A stretch of DNA of 64,000 bases, taken from contig JAKCOZ010000003.1 in the NCBI GenBank assembly GCA_022605955.1, forward strand, positions 58,838,179-58,902,178, given 5' to 3'. The notes under the pieces are model-generated. The model was not told where the DNA came from, made no database searches, and worked only from the letters and a program-made list of their open reading frames with translations. Each line of letters starts with the position of its first letter. The first letter of the stretch is position 1. Positions 62,001-63,409 of the stretch are shown here, in pieces. Origin of the DNA: Rallus limicola. Taxonomy: Eukaryota; Chordata; Aves; Gruiformes; Rallidae. The translations under genes were made by a program, and so were the position numbers.

Positions 62001-62249
62001 GCGAGCGTACCTGGGGAGGTACCCAGGCGTGAGGGGCCGGTCGTTAGCGGGAGTTGGCGCCCGGGACCCCCTTCAGTCCCTCAGCGGAAAGGAGGCCTGA
62101 CTCTGCGGGGCCCCGCAGTGCACAGGCAAGCTTTGTGACCGCCCCCACCCGAGCCCCTACCGCCTCCCAATGCTGCGGTGCCCCCACTCACCCACGCGCC
62201 GGGAGAGCTTCACCTCCTCGTTCAGCCACTCGGACAGAATCTCGGACAT
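7825..62249 (-). CDS. SPEF2: SPEF2, sperm flagellar protein 2 (28 coding exons, 3' end outside window)
   Basis: Large axonemal protein of motile cilia and sperm flagella; in mammals it belongs to the C1b projection of the central pair, binds IFT20 and is needed for sperm tail assembly (family knowledge). Seen here: 28 exons on the minus strand, all GT-AG, all phases compatible, 4276 coding bases without stop or frameshift, giving 1425 residues plus one base. Order: calponin-homology-like domain (about 1-110), charged coiled coil (about 139-470), P-loop and adenylate-kinase-like module (about 545-895, GKLFSGKT at 582-589, DGFP at 738-741), proline linker (about 925), conserved helical C-terminal part (946-1425). 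Mammalian SPEF2 is about 1800 residues, so roughly the last fifth is missing and should lie left of position 1. Promoter features suit a ciliary gene. The gene looks intact and functional. Confidence 0.96.
8055..8909 (-). other. SPEF2 intron 27, 5'-distal part: nothing recognised
   Basis: AT-rich sequence between exon 28 and the LTR. A 71-codon frame (8525-8740) shows no family. A short TA run is at 8259-8270. Confidence 0.65.
8910..9450 (+). mobile_element. ERVL-type solo LTR (about 540 bp)
   Basis: TGTATTTGGTCTGGCTGAAATAGAGTTAATTTTCC, the CAGCCCTCAGGGTGCTGCACTGTG segment, CAGCTGATCCAAACTGACTGAAGGGATATTCCA, CAGCAATAAAAGG (polyadenylation signal, about 9138) and the end CACCTAGCATCTAGCC...CACCACA follow the layout of a common avian ERVL LTR. 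No clear target duplication seen. Confidence 0.85.
9515..11372 (+). mobile_element. CR1 LINE 3' part, plus strand, interrupted by an LTR
   Basis: AACATGAGCCAGCAGTGTAC, CACATCAAGTACTGTGTGCA, AGAAGAGGAGGCTGATGGG (up to 9919) continue after the insert as GATAGTGGGAGGGAATAGG...CTGGACATTAGGCAAATTTT to GATGATTCTATTATTCTAAT. ORF2 end only. Intron 27, antisense to SPEF2. Confidence 0.93.
9920..11097 (+). mobile_element. ERVL-type solo LTR (about 1.18 kb) nested in a CR1
   Basis: Starts TGTCTCAGTTTTGCATAGTT directly after CTAGT in the CR1 and ends near GGGCATCTGGCC...CAACCACCACT before CCAGTGATAG, where CR1 resumes. The TGGGCATCTGG...CAACC.CCAC end is typical of avian ERVL LTRs. AATAAA at about 10919 gives plus orientation. 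The duplication would be CTAGT/CCAGT with one mismatch, so the right border is uncertain by a few bases (11095-11100). A 288-codon antisense frame inside it is not a gene. Confidence 0.8.
11666..11687. repeat. Poly(C) run, 22 bases (poly-G in SPEF2 transcript)
   Basis: Uninterrupted C22 in plus, 108-129 bases downstream of the exon 27 donor in transcript sense. An A16 run at 11749-11764 lies between it and the exon. The G tract could form a quadruplex in DNA or RNA. Confidence 0.97.
11795..11933 (-). CDS. SPEF2: SPEF2 exon 27
   Basis: Residues 1303-1348 plus two bases. Starts [20 protein letters not shown], ends [17 protein letters not shown]; the RLELIK.KA and MEKWLG.R.L.EM motifs are conserved. 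The donor GTAATG is followed in the transcript by a U16 and then a G22 run within 130 bases. Confidence 0.96.
12197..12290 (+). mobile_element. LTR 5' end fragment
   Basis: TGTGGTTTAACCCTGTTGGCAGC... CACTCCATGCCCACCTTCCCCCC is the start of the same avian ERV LTR family as at 33018. It follows a T-run and is broken off after about 95 bases. Intron 26. Confidence 0.75.
12291..13808 (-). other. SPEF2 intron 26, remainder: nothing recognised
   Basis: AT-rich intron; several short frames without family resemblance. Confidence 0.65.
13809..13985 (-). CDS. SPEF2: SPEF2 exon 26
   Basis: Residues 1244-1302 plus one base. Variable start ([20 protein letters not shown]), then [20 protein letters not shown] and [11 protein letters not shown], aligning with the conserved T.EE....EL..KIK.E...AL segment. 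Acceptor GTACAG, donor GTATGT. Confidence 0.93.
13986..15411 (-). other. SPEF2 intron 25, 5' part: nothing recognised
   Basis: AT-rich intron. Short frames at 14802-15061 on both strands show no family. The stretch 16206-17055 of the same intron is likewise plain. Confidence 0.65.
15412..16205 (+). mobile_element. CR1 LINE fragment (RT region to tail), plus strand
   Basis: GGCCCTGATGGGATGCACCC, ACCAAGGGGAAATCATGTCT, CTACCTTGACTTCAGCAAGG, then a jump to the 3' UTR (GCCTGGATGCAATCCTGTTC ... GTTCCGGGACTCT). An internal deletion removed most of the RT end. Intron 25. Confidence 0.92.
17056..17203 (-). CDS. SPEF2: SPEF2 exon 25
   Basis: Residues 1195-1243 plus one base. [20 protein letters not shown], then a lysine-rich segment ending [11 protein letters not shown]. 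Low complexity and weakly conserved, but the start (V.AE) and KKSPK-like end match the mammalian lysine-rich region. Donor GTATTT. Confidence 0.9.
17415..20268 (+). mobile_element. CR1 LINE, longest copy (about 2.85 kb, ORF2 pseudogene)
   Basis: Begins in CR1 ORF2 endonuclease-side sequence (CACACAGCATGGACAACAGG, CACAGTGGCCATTACTGAAA), passes the RT domain (plus-strand frame at 19257-19475 with [20 protein letters not shown]) and the ORF2 end (19510-20076, [20 protein letters not shown]). It ends with CATTCCATAGAATTCTATGAT. Several stops and frameshifts split ORF2, so it is dead. Intron 24, antisense to SPEF2. Confidence 0.95.
20777..20960 (-). CDS. SPEF2: SPEF2 exon 24
   Basis: Residues 1133-1194. 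Opens [20 protein letters not shown], Lys/Ser-rich middle, ends [24 protein letters not shown] is the conserved piece. Acceptor TTCAG, donor GTAAGG; phase 2 to 0. Confidence 0.94.
20961..21777 (-). other. SPEF2: SPEF2 intron 23
   Basis: 817 bases of AT-rich intron; a short duplication (AGGAAGTAGGAAACA / GGGAAGTAGGAAACA) near 21488-21520. Confidence 0.7.
21778..21935 (-). CDS. SPEF2: SPEF2 exon 23
   Basis: Residues 1081-1132 plus two bases: [20 protein letters not shown], then a variable part with [21 protein letters not shown] is conserved. The acceptor has an excellent pyrimidine tract (TCTTTCTGTCCTTTCTTCTTGAG). Donor GTAGAA. Confidence 0.95.
21936..24226 (-). other. SPEF2: SPEF2 intron 22
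   Basis: About 2.3 kb of AT-rich sequence, no CR1 or LTR recognised, no exon needed for phase continuity. Confidence 0.7.
24227..24364 (-). CDS. SPEF2: SPEF2 exon 22
   Basis: Residues 1035-1080 (46 codons). Starts [20 protein letters not shown], ends [13 protein letters not shown]; both motifs are diagnostic of SPEF2. Not visible as a long ORF because it lacks an internal Met start near its beginning. Acceptor TTGTAG, donor GTATGG. Confidence 0.96.
24365..25454 (-). other. SPEF2: SPEF2 intron 21
   Basis: About 1.1 kb. GC rises slightly around 24690-24990, but no repeat family or exon could be named. Confidence 0.6.
25455..25593 (-). CDS. SPEF2: SPEF2 exon 21
   Basis: Residues 988-1034. Contains [20 protein letters not shown] and [16 protein letters not shown]. 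The PDHK..FV.QWQ.DFNS and [12 protein letters not shown] blocks are near-identical to mammals. Acceptor TTTGCAG, donor GTAAGT. Confidence 0.97.
25683..25810 (-). CDS. SPEF2: SPEF2 exon 20
   Basis: Residues 946-987 plus two bases: [20 protein letters not shown] then [20 protein letters not shown]. Strongly conserved VPYWE..EN.Y.NTIK block. The following intron is only 89 bases, the shortest here. Donor GTAAGT. Confidence 0.97.
25811..26865 (-). other. SPEF2: SPEF2 intron 19
   Basis: About 1 kb of AT-rich intron. A 106-codon plus-strand frame (26332-26652) is Lys/Asn/His-rich without family resemblance and runs antisense; treated as chance. Confidence 0.65.
26866..27008 (-). CDS. SPEF2: SPEF2 exon 19 (proline-rich linker)
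   Basis: Residues 898-945. Lys-rich start, then [18 protein letters not shown] and IYVNEPLPK; the GS.EW.YVNEP block is conserved in mammals. The linker before it is only about 30 residues, while mammalian SPEF2 has a lysine-rich linker of about 100 more. The acceptor has a poor pyrimidine tract. Confidence 0.9.
27515..27960 (+). mobile_element. CR1 3' fragment, plus strand
   Basis: GGAGCACCTCTCCTATGAAGACAG, GCTTGTTCAGCCTGGAGAAG, GATGATCTTTGATGTCC and the terminal CATCCTATGGTTCTGTGATG are CR1 3' sequence. In intron 18, antisense to SPEF2. Confidence 0.93.
28672..28993 (-). pseudogene. Coding-like relic or unannotated exon in SPEF2 intron 18, identity unknown
   Basis: On the SPEF2 strand a single frame of about 107 codons has only one internal stop (TGA at 28851-28849). 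The upper part is Lys/Thr-rich ([20 protein letters not shown]); the lower part is protein-like ([40 protein letters not shown]). Just upstream, in another frame, lies [20 protein letters not shown] (about 29020-29110), so a frameshifted longer coding relic is possible. I cannot name the family. It is not among the SPEF2 parts I know, although a lysine-rich linker is expected at this point of the protein. Confidence 0.4.
29609..29766 (-). CDS. SPEF2: SPEF2 exon 18
   Basis: Residues 845-897 plus one base. Contains [30 protein letters not shown] and [15 protein letters not shown], the conserved end of the adenylate-kinase-like module. Donor GTAAGG. The next exon joins in phase 1. Confidence 0.95.
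29767..30565 (-). other. SPEF2: SPEF2 intron 17
   Basis: 799 bases of AT-rich intron with TA/CA-rich microsatellite-like sequence around 30240-30340 (GTATGTATCTGAGGTATATA). Nothing else. Confidence 0.7.
30566..30671 (-). CDS. SPEF2: SPEF2 exon 17
   Basis: Residues 810-844 plus two bases. Gln/Asn/Ser-rich start, then [17 protein letters not shown], aligning with the mammalian stretch before the FLD.WP motif. Acceptor CACACAG, donor GTATGT; phases fit on both sides. Confidence 0.88.
30828..31010 (-). mobile_element. Possible very old CR1 3' fragment
   Basis: AATCATGGAAACATAAAATTTTAGCTGGAGAGGTCC in plus resembles a strongly decayed reversed CR1 end, followed by GC-richer text. Weak call. Confidence 0.4.
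31011..32390 (-). other. SPEF2 intron 16, remainder: nothing recognised
   Basis: AT-rich intron; an imperfect repeat (CCAGTCATGTACTGGGTGGCATG / CCTGTCATGTACTTG) sits near 32085-32135. No exon recognised. Confidence 0.6.
32391..32638 (-). CDS. SPEF2: SPEF2 exon 16
   Basis: Residues 727-809 plus one base. Opens [24 protein letters not shown] (738-741) is the adenylate-kinase signature, but the usual following Arg is Ile, as expected for a non-enzymatic or degenerate domain. Later [12 protein letters not shown] matches mammalian SPEF2. Donor GTAAGT lies one base inside codon 810. Confidence 0.95.
33018..33539 (+). mobile_element. Solo ERV LTR (522 bp) with GTAAT duplications
   Basis: Starts TGTGGTTTAGCCTTGGCTAG and ends AACCAGGACA (TG...CA), flanked by perfect GTAAT at 33013-33017 and 33540-33544. 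The start and body (GGGATGGGGGAG.GAATTGGAAGAG, CTCATAGGTTGAGATAAAAT) are those of an abundant avian ERV LTR family. No internal genes. In SPEF2 intron 15, opposite orientation to the gene. Confidence 0.95.
33725..34355 (+). mobile_element. CR1 3' fragment, plus strand
   Basis: CCAGCAGTGTGCCCTTGTAGCCAAGAAGG through CACACCTGGAGTGTTGTGTT, GGGACAGGCTGCCCAGAGAG to TGTTCTGGGATTCTGTGA: a clear CR1 3' ORF2 end plus UTR and tail. Truncated. In intron 15. Confidence 0.93.
34644..34747 (-). CDS. SPEF2: SPEF2 exon 15
   Basis: Residues 693-726 plus two bases: [35 protein letters not shown]. Matches the adenylate-kinase-like segment of mammalian SPEF2 (RAQLG...LLK.GKSIPD.LL.DI). This corresponds to the NMP-binding helix region of adenylate kinases. 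Confidence 0.95.
34748..35524 (-). other. SPEF2: SPEF2 intron 14
   Basis: 777 bases of AT-rich intron; no element recognised. Confidence 0.7.
35525..35598 (-). CDS. SPEF2: SPEF2 exon 14
   Basis: Residues 668-692, [20 protein letters not shown] then DGLSK. Small variable exon with a good acceptor (T-run then TTTTAG). An internal GTAACA could act as an earlier donor, but only the donor at 35523-35524 gives the phase required by exon 15. Confidence 0.8.
35724..36010 (-). mobile_element. CR1 3' fragment, minus strand, old
   Basis: TTAGAATCATAGAATCATCG in plus is the reversed CR1 tail, followed by diverged reversed 3' UTR (GTCAGACCACGTTGCTCAG, CCCAGAATGACCCTGAAAAC). More decayed than the adjoining plus-strand copy. 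Confidence 0.75.
36080..37500 (+). mobile_element. CR1 LINE fragment, plus strand
   Basis: Contains CR1 RT region (TCCACTGGGCCTGACAGCAT...; GTTGTCAGCATGGATTTATG) through GAGACCACATCTGGAGTGTG to a tail CATTGTGTGATTCTGAG at 37486-37502. Frames are broken by deletions. The piece 36350-36960 matches the minus-strand CR1 at 59-60.8 kb almost base for base. In intron 13, antisense to SPEF2. Confidence 0.9.
37560..38000. other. Unclassified moderately GC-rich segment
   Basis: After a G10-like run, the sequence is repeat-like in feel (AGCTCTGACCCTGCACCCTG, TTCTGACCCTGATCCACACA, GATAATGACCCTGACAGCC), with TGACCCTG recurring. I cannot assign it to a family. Confidence 0.35.
38101..38179 (-). CDS. SPEF2: SPEF2 exon 13
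   Basis: Residues 642-667 plus one base: [20 protein letters not shown] then AINGSK. Poorly conserved linker, so this call rests on splice sites and phase. The CCAAG acceptor gives an open frame, while a nearby upstream CAG would run into a stop. Exons 13 and 14 together are 153 bases, so both could be skipped in frame. Confidence 0.75.
38398..38528 (-). CDS. SPEF2: SPEF2 exon 12
   Basis: Residues 598-641. Contains [20 protein letters not shown], matching the conserved [15 protein letters not shown] of mammals, then a variable Ser/Glu-rich tail ending SSGGKNE. The acceptor TTAG at 38529-38532 was chosen because it gives the phase required by exon 11. Confidence 0.92.
38529..38987 (-). other. 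SPEF2: SPEF2 intron 11
   Basis: 459 bases of AT-rich intron; nothing recognised. Confidence 0.75.
38988..39207 (-). CDS. SPEF2: SPEF2 exon 11 (P-loop)
   Basis: Residues 525-597 plus one base. [14 protein letters not shown] is followed by a Pro-rich stretch, then [28 protein letters not shown] (582-589) fits the Walker A pattern GxxxxGKT. Mammalian SPEF2 also has a P-loop here, at the start of its adenylate-kinase-like module. Acceptor CAG at 39208-39210, donor GTAGAT. Confidence 0.95.
39349..39410. repeat. 31-bp tandem duplication
   Basis: AAAAGATATAATTATGTCAT... units at 39349-39379 and 39380-39410 differ by a single base (CATCCAGC / CATACAGC). In intron 10, 140 bases into the intron from exon 11. 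Confidence 0.93.
39411..40214 (-). other. SPEF2 intron 10, 3' part: nothing recognised
   Basis: AT-rich intron with no element recognised. The 41346-42503 and 42935-43418 parts of the same intron are likewise plain AT-rich DNA. Confidence 0.65.
40215..40400 (+). mobile_element. CR1 3' fragment, plus strand
   Basis: CAATGAGAGTGGTTAAGCACAGGAACAGG... to TGAACTAAATGACCTTCATATACC is the CR1 3' UTR. It faces the next CR1 tail to tail. Confidence 0.8.
40495..40985 (-). mobile_element. CR1 3' fragment, minus strand
   Basis: Plus sequence ATAGAATCATAGAATGTTTTGGGCTGG is the reversed CR1 3' end. The body shows the reversed RT end ([17 protein letters not shown] on minus, 40748-40951). It directly abuts a second minus-strand CR1. 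Confidence 0.92.
40998..41345 (-). mobile_element. CR1 3' fragment, minus strand
   Basis: ATCATAGCATCACAGCATGTGTTAGGTTGGAAGGGACC in plus is the reversed CR1 tail. [20 protein letters not shown] on the minus strand (frame 40932-41348) is the CR1 ORF2 end. Broken copy in intron 10. Confidence 0.9.
42504..42526. repeat. (TA)n microsatellite
   Basis: About eleven TA units in intron 10; further TA/GA-rich microsatellite sequence at 43242-43268. Confidence 0.9.
42867..42934. repeat. Perfect 34-bp tandem duplication
   Basis: CATTTAAAATAATTTTTATA... of 34 bases at 42867-42900 is repeated without a mismatch at 42901-42934. Lies in intron 10. Identity suggests a recent duplication. Confidence 0.95.
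43419..43590 (-). CDS. SPEF2: SPEF2 exon 10
   Basis: Residues 467-524. Contains [20 protein letters not shown] and the end [11 protein letters not shown]. The acceptor is a tandem CAGCAG; the upstream AG gives N-S-K-I-P, matching the mammalian spacing, while the downstream AG would drop one residue. Donor GTACAT; phase 2 to 0. Confidence 0.95.
43591..44248 (-). other. SPEF2: SPEF2 intron 9
   Basis: 658 bases of AT-rich intron, no element recognised. Confidence 0.7.
44249..44436 (-). CDS. SPEF2: SPEF2 exon 9
   Basis: Residues 405-466 plus two bases. Starts [20 protein letters not shown] and contains [20 protein letters not shown] and [16 protein letters not shown], all recognisable SPEF2. 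Too short between stops to appear as a long ORF, but acceptor (TTCTAG), donor (GTGAGT) and phases fit. Confidence 0.95.
44437..45307 (-). other. SPEF2: SPEF2 intron 8
   Basis: 871 bases of AT-rich intron. A 79-codon frame at 45011-45250 on the SPEF2 strand lacks any recognisable domain. Confidence 0.65.
45308..45496 (-). CDS. SPEF2: SPEF2 exon 8
   Basis: Residues 342-404 (63 codons). Begins [19 protein letters not shown] and includes [20 protein letters not shown] and the end [12 protein letters not shown]. The highly conserved Arg/Glu/Gln helix continues the coiled coil directly from exon 7. Donor GTAAAA. Confidence 0.97.
45497..47307 (-). other. SPEF2 intron 7, 3' portion: nothing recognised
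   Basis: AT-rich intronic DNA; no repeat, RNA gene or exon recognised. Confidence 0.65.
47308..47395 (-). mobile_element. Short CR1 3' end, minus strand
   Basis: CACGAATCACAGAATCACAAGGTTGGAAAAGACCTTTGAGATCATCAAGTCC in plus is the reversed CR1 tail and terminal UTR. About 90 bases remain. Confidence 0.85.
47396..49479 (-). other. SPEF2 intron 7, middle: nothing recognised
   Basis: About 2 kb without a clear element. A 90-codon plus-strand frame at 47466-47738 has no family resemblance and is antisense to SPEF2. The part after 49255 is more GC-rich and may be decayed CR1. Confidence 0.5.
49480..50450 (-). mobile_element. CR1 LINE fragment (RT region), minus strand
   Basis: On the minus strand, [20 protein letters not shown] (49566-49826 frame) is the CR1 reverse-transcriptase block, followed upstream by a region with [14 protein letters not shown] and [20 protein letters not shown]. 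The 3' end is missing and the frame is broken into pieces. Dead copy in intron 7. Confidence 0.92.
50455..50725 (+). mobile_element. ERV LTR 3' fragment (same family as 33018-33539)
   Basis: TTGTGTCCCCTCCAAGCTTC, the ACCTTCTCAGCAGTAAAGCA stretch, CAACATGATTCTCATCCTAA and an end near AACCAGGGCA parallel the 3' half of the LTR at 33018-33539. The 5' half is missing and the left border abuts a CR1. Confidence 0.8.
50755..51295 (+). mobile_element. CR1 3' fragment, plus strand
   Basis: ATCTGGAGTACTGTGTCCAG, AGAGAGGCTGAGGGAACTGG, CAGTACCTGAAAGGAGC and a final GACCATTCTATGAT are textbook CR1 3' ORF2 and UTR. A 139-codon piece of the reverse-transcriptase end is still open (50644-51063), but the element is truncated and inert. 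Confidence 0.92.
51440..51656 (-). CDS. SPEF2: SPEF2 exon 7
   Basis: Residues 269-341. Contains [20 protein letters not shown] and [20 protein letters not shown], the most basic coiled-coil block of SPEF2, almost unchanged between birds and mammals. Donor GTGAGA; phase 2 to 0. Confidence 0.97.
51657..52542 (-). other. SPEF2: SPEF2 intron 6
   Basis: 886 bases of AT-rich intron; no repeat element or extra exon recognised. Confidence 0.7.
52543..52622 (-). CDS. SPEF2: SPEF2 exon 6
   Basis: Residues 243-268 plus two bases of codon 269: [20 protein letters not shown] then HNQVTD. The acceptor CCTTCAG and donor GTAATT fit the phases of both neighbours. Conservation is moderate (K.FE pattern). It continues the helical region. 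Confidence 0.88.
52623..53464 (-). other. SPEF2: SPEF2 intron 5
   Basis: 842 bases of AT-rich intron; no repeat element or extra exon recognised. Confidence 0.7.
53465..53605 (-). CDS. SPEF2: SPEF2 exon 5
   Basis: Residues 196-242 (47 codons). Contains [20 protein letters not shown] and a lysine-rich end (LKKKREAE), closely matching mammalian SPEF2. The acceptor is a tandem TTCAGCAG: use of the first AG keeps Gln196, use of the second removes it. I chose the first because it preserves the length seen in mammals. Confidence 0.94.
53606..55143 (-). other. SPEF2: SPEF2 intron 4
   Basis: About 1.5 kb of AT-rich sequence with no repeat element or coding segment recognised. A short imperfect duplication (TTTCTGGTGCAGAAACTGAG / CAGCACAGAAACTGAG) lies near 54170-54210. 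Confidence 0.7.
55144..55314 (-). CDS. SPEF2: SPEF2 exon 4
   Basis: Residues 139-195 (57 codons, phase 0 to 0). Starts [21 protein letters not shown] and ends EQRARDIEK. This is the first charged helical segment after the CH domain, rich in K/E/Q with heptad-like spacing, so a coiled coil is likely. Confidence 0.92.
55515..55890 (+). mobile_element. CR1 3' fragment, plus strand
   Basis: Recognisable CR1 text: GGTGACCTCATGGCTCTCTA, CACGCTGGAACAGG, GACTAGATGATAATTGTAGG, GTCCCTTCCAA. Degenerate and 5'-truncated, antisense to SPEF2 in intron 3. Confidence 0.8.
55933..55956 (+). repeat. Poly(A) run, 24 bases
   Basis: Uninterrupted A24 followed by GGG and A7, between two CR1 fragments in intron 3. 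Read as U24 in the SPEF2 transcript. Confidence 0.95.
55968..56140 (+). mobile_element. CR1 3' end fragment, plus strand
   Basis: AGGGTAATAAAGATCTTGCC... through CCCATTCCAACTTCAACTATTGTATGATTC, the typical CR1 3' end. Strongly degenerate. Confidence 0.7.
56150..57017 (-). other. SPEF2 intron 3, rest: nothing recognised
   Basis: Ordinary AT-rich intron with slightly higher GC around 56160-56500. Open frames here have no family resemblance. Confidence 0.6.
57018..57270 (-). CDS. SPEF2: SPEF2 exon 3
   Basis: Residues 54-138; completes the CH-like domain with [20 protein letters not shown] and [14 protein letters not shown], both near-identical to mammalian SPEF2. The exon starts in phase 2 and ends in phase 0 (QE before GTAAAT). 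It is the longest exon in the window. Confidence 0.97.
57714..58145 (-). other. Unexplained 143-codon open frame in SPEF2 intron 2
   Basis: ATG-started frame on the SPEF2 strand, long for such AT-rich sequence, and not part of any repeat I recognise. The product is hydrophobic-mixed, with [20 protein letters not shown] and [19 protein letters not shown]. No known family recognised and no splice evidence; it may be chance or a relic. Confidence 0.25.
58146..59061 (-). other. SPEF2 intron 2, left half: nothing recognised
   Basis: AT-rich intronic sequence between the 143-codon frame and the CR1 tail. No gene or clear repeat seen. A short T-run is at 58399-58407. Confidence 0.6.
59062..60785 (-). 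mobile_element. CR1 LINE, 3' part, minus strand, split by a solo LTR
   Basis: Starts in plus with CACAGAATCACAGAATG, the reversed CR1 3' tail, and continues through reversed CR1 3' UTR and reverse-transcriptase sequence to about 60785. It lies in SPEF2 intron 2 in the same orientation as the gene. Its coding frame is broken. An LTR (59678-60457) sits inside it. Sequence from 59407 rightwards is almost identical to the CR1 at 36-37 kb. Confidence 0.9.
59678..60457 (-). mobile_element. Solo LTR (780 bp) with CCCTC target-site duplications
   Basis: Begins TGTCAAGATCC and ends CCTTACA (TG...CA), flanked by CCCTC at 59673-59677 and 60458-60462. The paralogous CR1 copy near 36650 shows the empty site with one CCCTC. 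A polyadenylation signal on the minus strand (AATAAAGTGACTTG, around 59871-59884) sets its orientation, the same as SPEF2. No internal retroviral genes remain, so it is a recombined solo LTR. A 5-base duplication fits ERVL- or ERV1-like integration. Confidence 0.9.
61304..61406 (-). CDS. SPEF2: SPEF2 exon 2
   Basis: Residues 20-53 and two bases of codon 54. It contains [19 protein letters not shown], a hallmark of the SPEF2/SPEF1-type calponin-homology (CH_2) domain. The acceptor is preceded by a T-rich tract (read in plus as the A-rich/T-rich stretch near 61410-61430). The donor is GTTTGT. Confidence 0.95.
61407..62191 (-). other. SPEF2: SPEF2 intron 1
   Basis: 785 bases. Right part is CpG-island shore; left part is AT-rich. 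No repeat or extra gene recognised. Confidence 0.85.
62192..62249 (-). CDS. SPEF2: SPEF2 exon 1 (start codon)
   Basis: Residues 1-19 plus one base, [19 protein letters not shown]. The ATG is at 62249-62247, with G at -3 (GCC before ATG). The same MSEIL..WLN start is conserved in mammalian SPEF2. The exon ends at a strong donor (GTGAGT). It opens the calponin-homology-like domain and lies inside the CpG island. Confidence 0.96.
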
Positions 62250-62289
62250 GGCAGGCGGCGGCCCTCACAACCGCCTGCCACCGCGTCCC

Positions 62290-62338
62290 GTTGCCACGAC
62301 GACCGGTTCGGACGCATGCGCGGTGGAGGAAAGGCAAC
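62290..62338. promoter_or_regulatory. RFX (X-box) half-sites GTTGCC and GGCAAC
   Basis: GTTGCC(A) at 62290-62295 and its reverse GGCAAC at 62333-62338, 40-90 bases upstream of the SPEF2 ATG. RFX factors drive motile-cilia genes through GTTRCC-type sites. These are half-sites 37 bases apart, not a compact X-box, so functional use is an inference. Confidence 0.45.
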
Positions 62339-62395
62339 CGTCCCCGCCCGCCGCGGCGATCAACCCCCACGAGGGCGCGGAGCTCCGCGGCGGCT

Positions 62396-62405
62396 GCGCA
62401 TGCGC
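62396..62405. promoter_or_regulatory. NRF1 palindrome GCGCATGCGC
   Basis: Exact match to the NRF1 consensus palindrome, about 150 bases upstream of the SPEF2 ATG. A 9-base near-copy, CGCATGCGC, is at 62313-62321. Two such sites within 100 bases in a CpG island are typical of a TATA-less start region. Binding itself is inferred. Confidence 0.7.
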
Positions 62406-62450
62406 TTTAGGGCGGGGCCGCGGGTGTGGCCGGGGCGGGGAGACGAGGAG

Positions 62451-62460
62451 GAAGGTGAGC
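62451..62460 (+). promoter_or_regulatory. Consensus splice donor on plus strand (possible divergent transcript)
   Basis: GAAG|GTGAGC is a near-perfect donor on the strand opposite SPEF2, about 200 bases upstream of the SPEF2 ATG and just beyond the NRF1 palindrome. It could end the first exon of a divergent noncoding RNA. No acceptor or conserved coding sequence could be found in the remaining 1.5 kb. Confidence 0.3.
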
Positions 62461-63409
62461 GCGCCGCGAGGAGGAGGTGTGTCCGCCTCATCGGCTGCCG
62501 CTGCGGGTGGTCAGGGCCGGGACGCTGTCCGGCCTAACACGCCCCCACACTCCCACCCCCCCTCCCGGCGGGGCTGTTGAGCGGGCGGGGCGGGAGTCCG
62601 TCCTTCACCGAGCGCGGGGCTGCCCGCGGGCTGGAGGAGGAGAGGGGGGCGACGGTGGCGGAGCACAAGGGAGCTCCTGGCTGGGGTGCAGCAGGATCCT
62701 TGTAGCCGGGCACAGGTGGTCGGTAGCCCCTGTCGCTCGTTATCCTCCGGCGCTTCCTGCGAGGTCTGTCCGCGCCGGCTCAGCCCGGCTCCTGGCGTGT
62801 CCCAGCCGCCGCCTCTCGCTGCGTGGCCGCGTGTGTAGCTGCTCGTTCAGCGCGTGCTTCGGTCGCTACTTCCCCGTTCCGCCCCAGGCTCCGGCCGCCC
62901 CTCGCCGCGTGTGCTCGCGCGGGCGGCGGGGCGCTGCGGGCGCTGCCGGGGAAACCACGATCCCGGTCTGGGGGGGGGGGTGTTCCCGAATCACGTCCCG
63001 TACCCGCGCCAGTTACTACGTGGGCACCGTGTGAAAGGGAGAGCAAAAACTGCTGGGGGGCGGGGAAAGCTGTCAGTTTAAACGTTTGCCAAGCATTTAC
63101 AGGGAGGTTTGTGCAAGGAGTCTCAGGGGCACTTGTGTGCCAATGCAGCTGCCCGCTCGGCTCTGCCCAGGCCGGAGTGGGGATGGGAGCTCGGCTTGGG
63201 AAAAAAAGCGCCACCGATGCCGGTCTTTCGCTCGGCTTCTGTTTGCATTAGGTCACCCTTGGTTTGGGATCACGCGTAGTTTCAGTGCCCGCATCTTGGA
63301 GCGCGTGTTACAGAGATGTAGACCATCCGGAGGGGAGCTACATCTGGAAAATCCGATGCACTGCATGGGAATTCAAACTGCCCAATCTCAGTTTTCAGGA
63401 AAACATCTG

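Larger units (their letters stand above)
61980..63020. promoter_or_regulatory. CpG island over SPEF2 exon 1 and upstream region
   Basis: Sharp change to GC-rich, CpG-dense sequence covering the SPEF2 start codon, against AT-rich surroundings on both sides. CpG clusters such as GCGCG, CCGCGG and GGGGCGGGG occur throughout. No TATA box is evident near the start. Long open frames on both strands here are a composition effect. Most likely the SPEF2 promoter, perhaps bidirectional. Confidence 0.9.
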
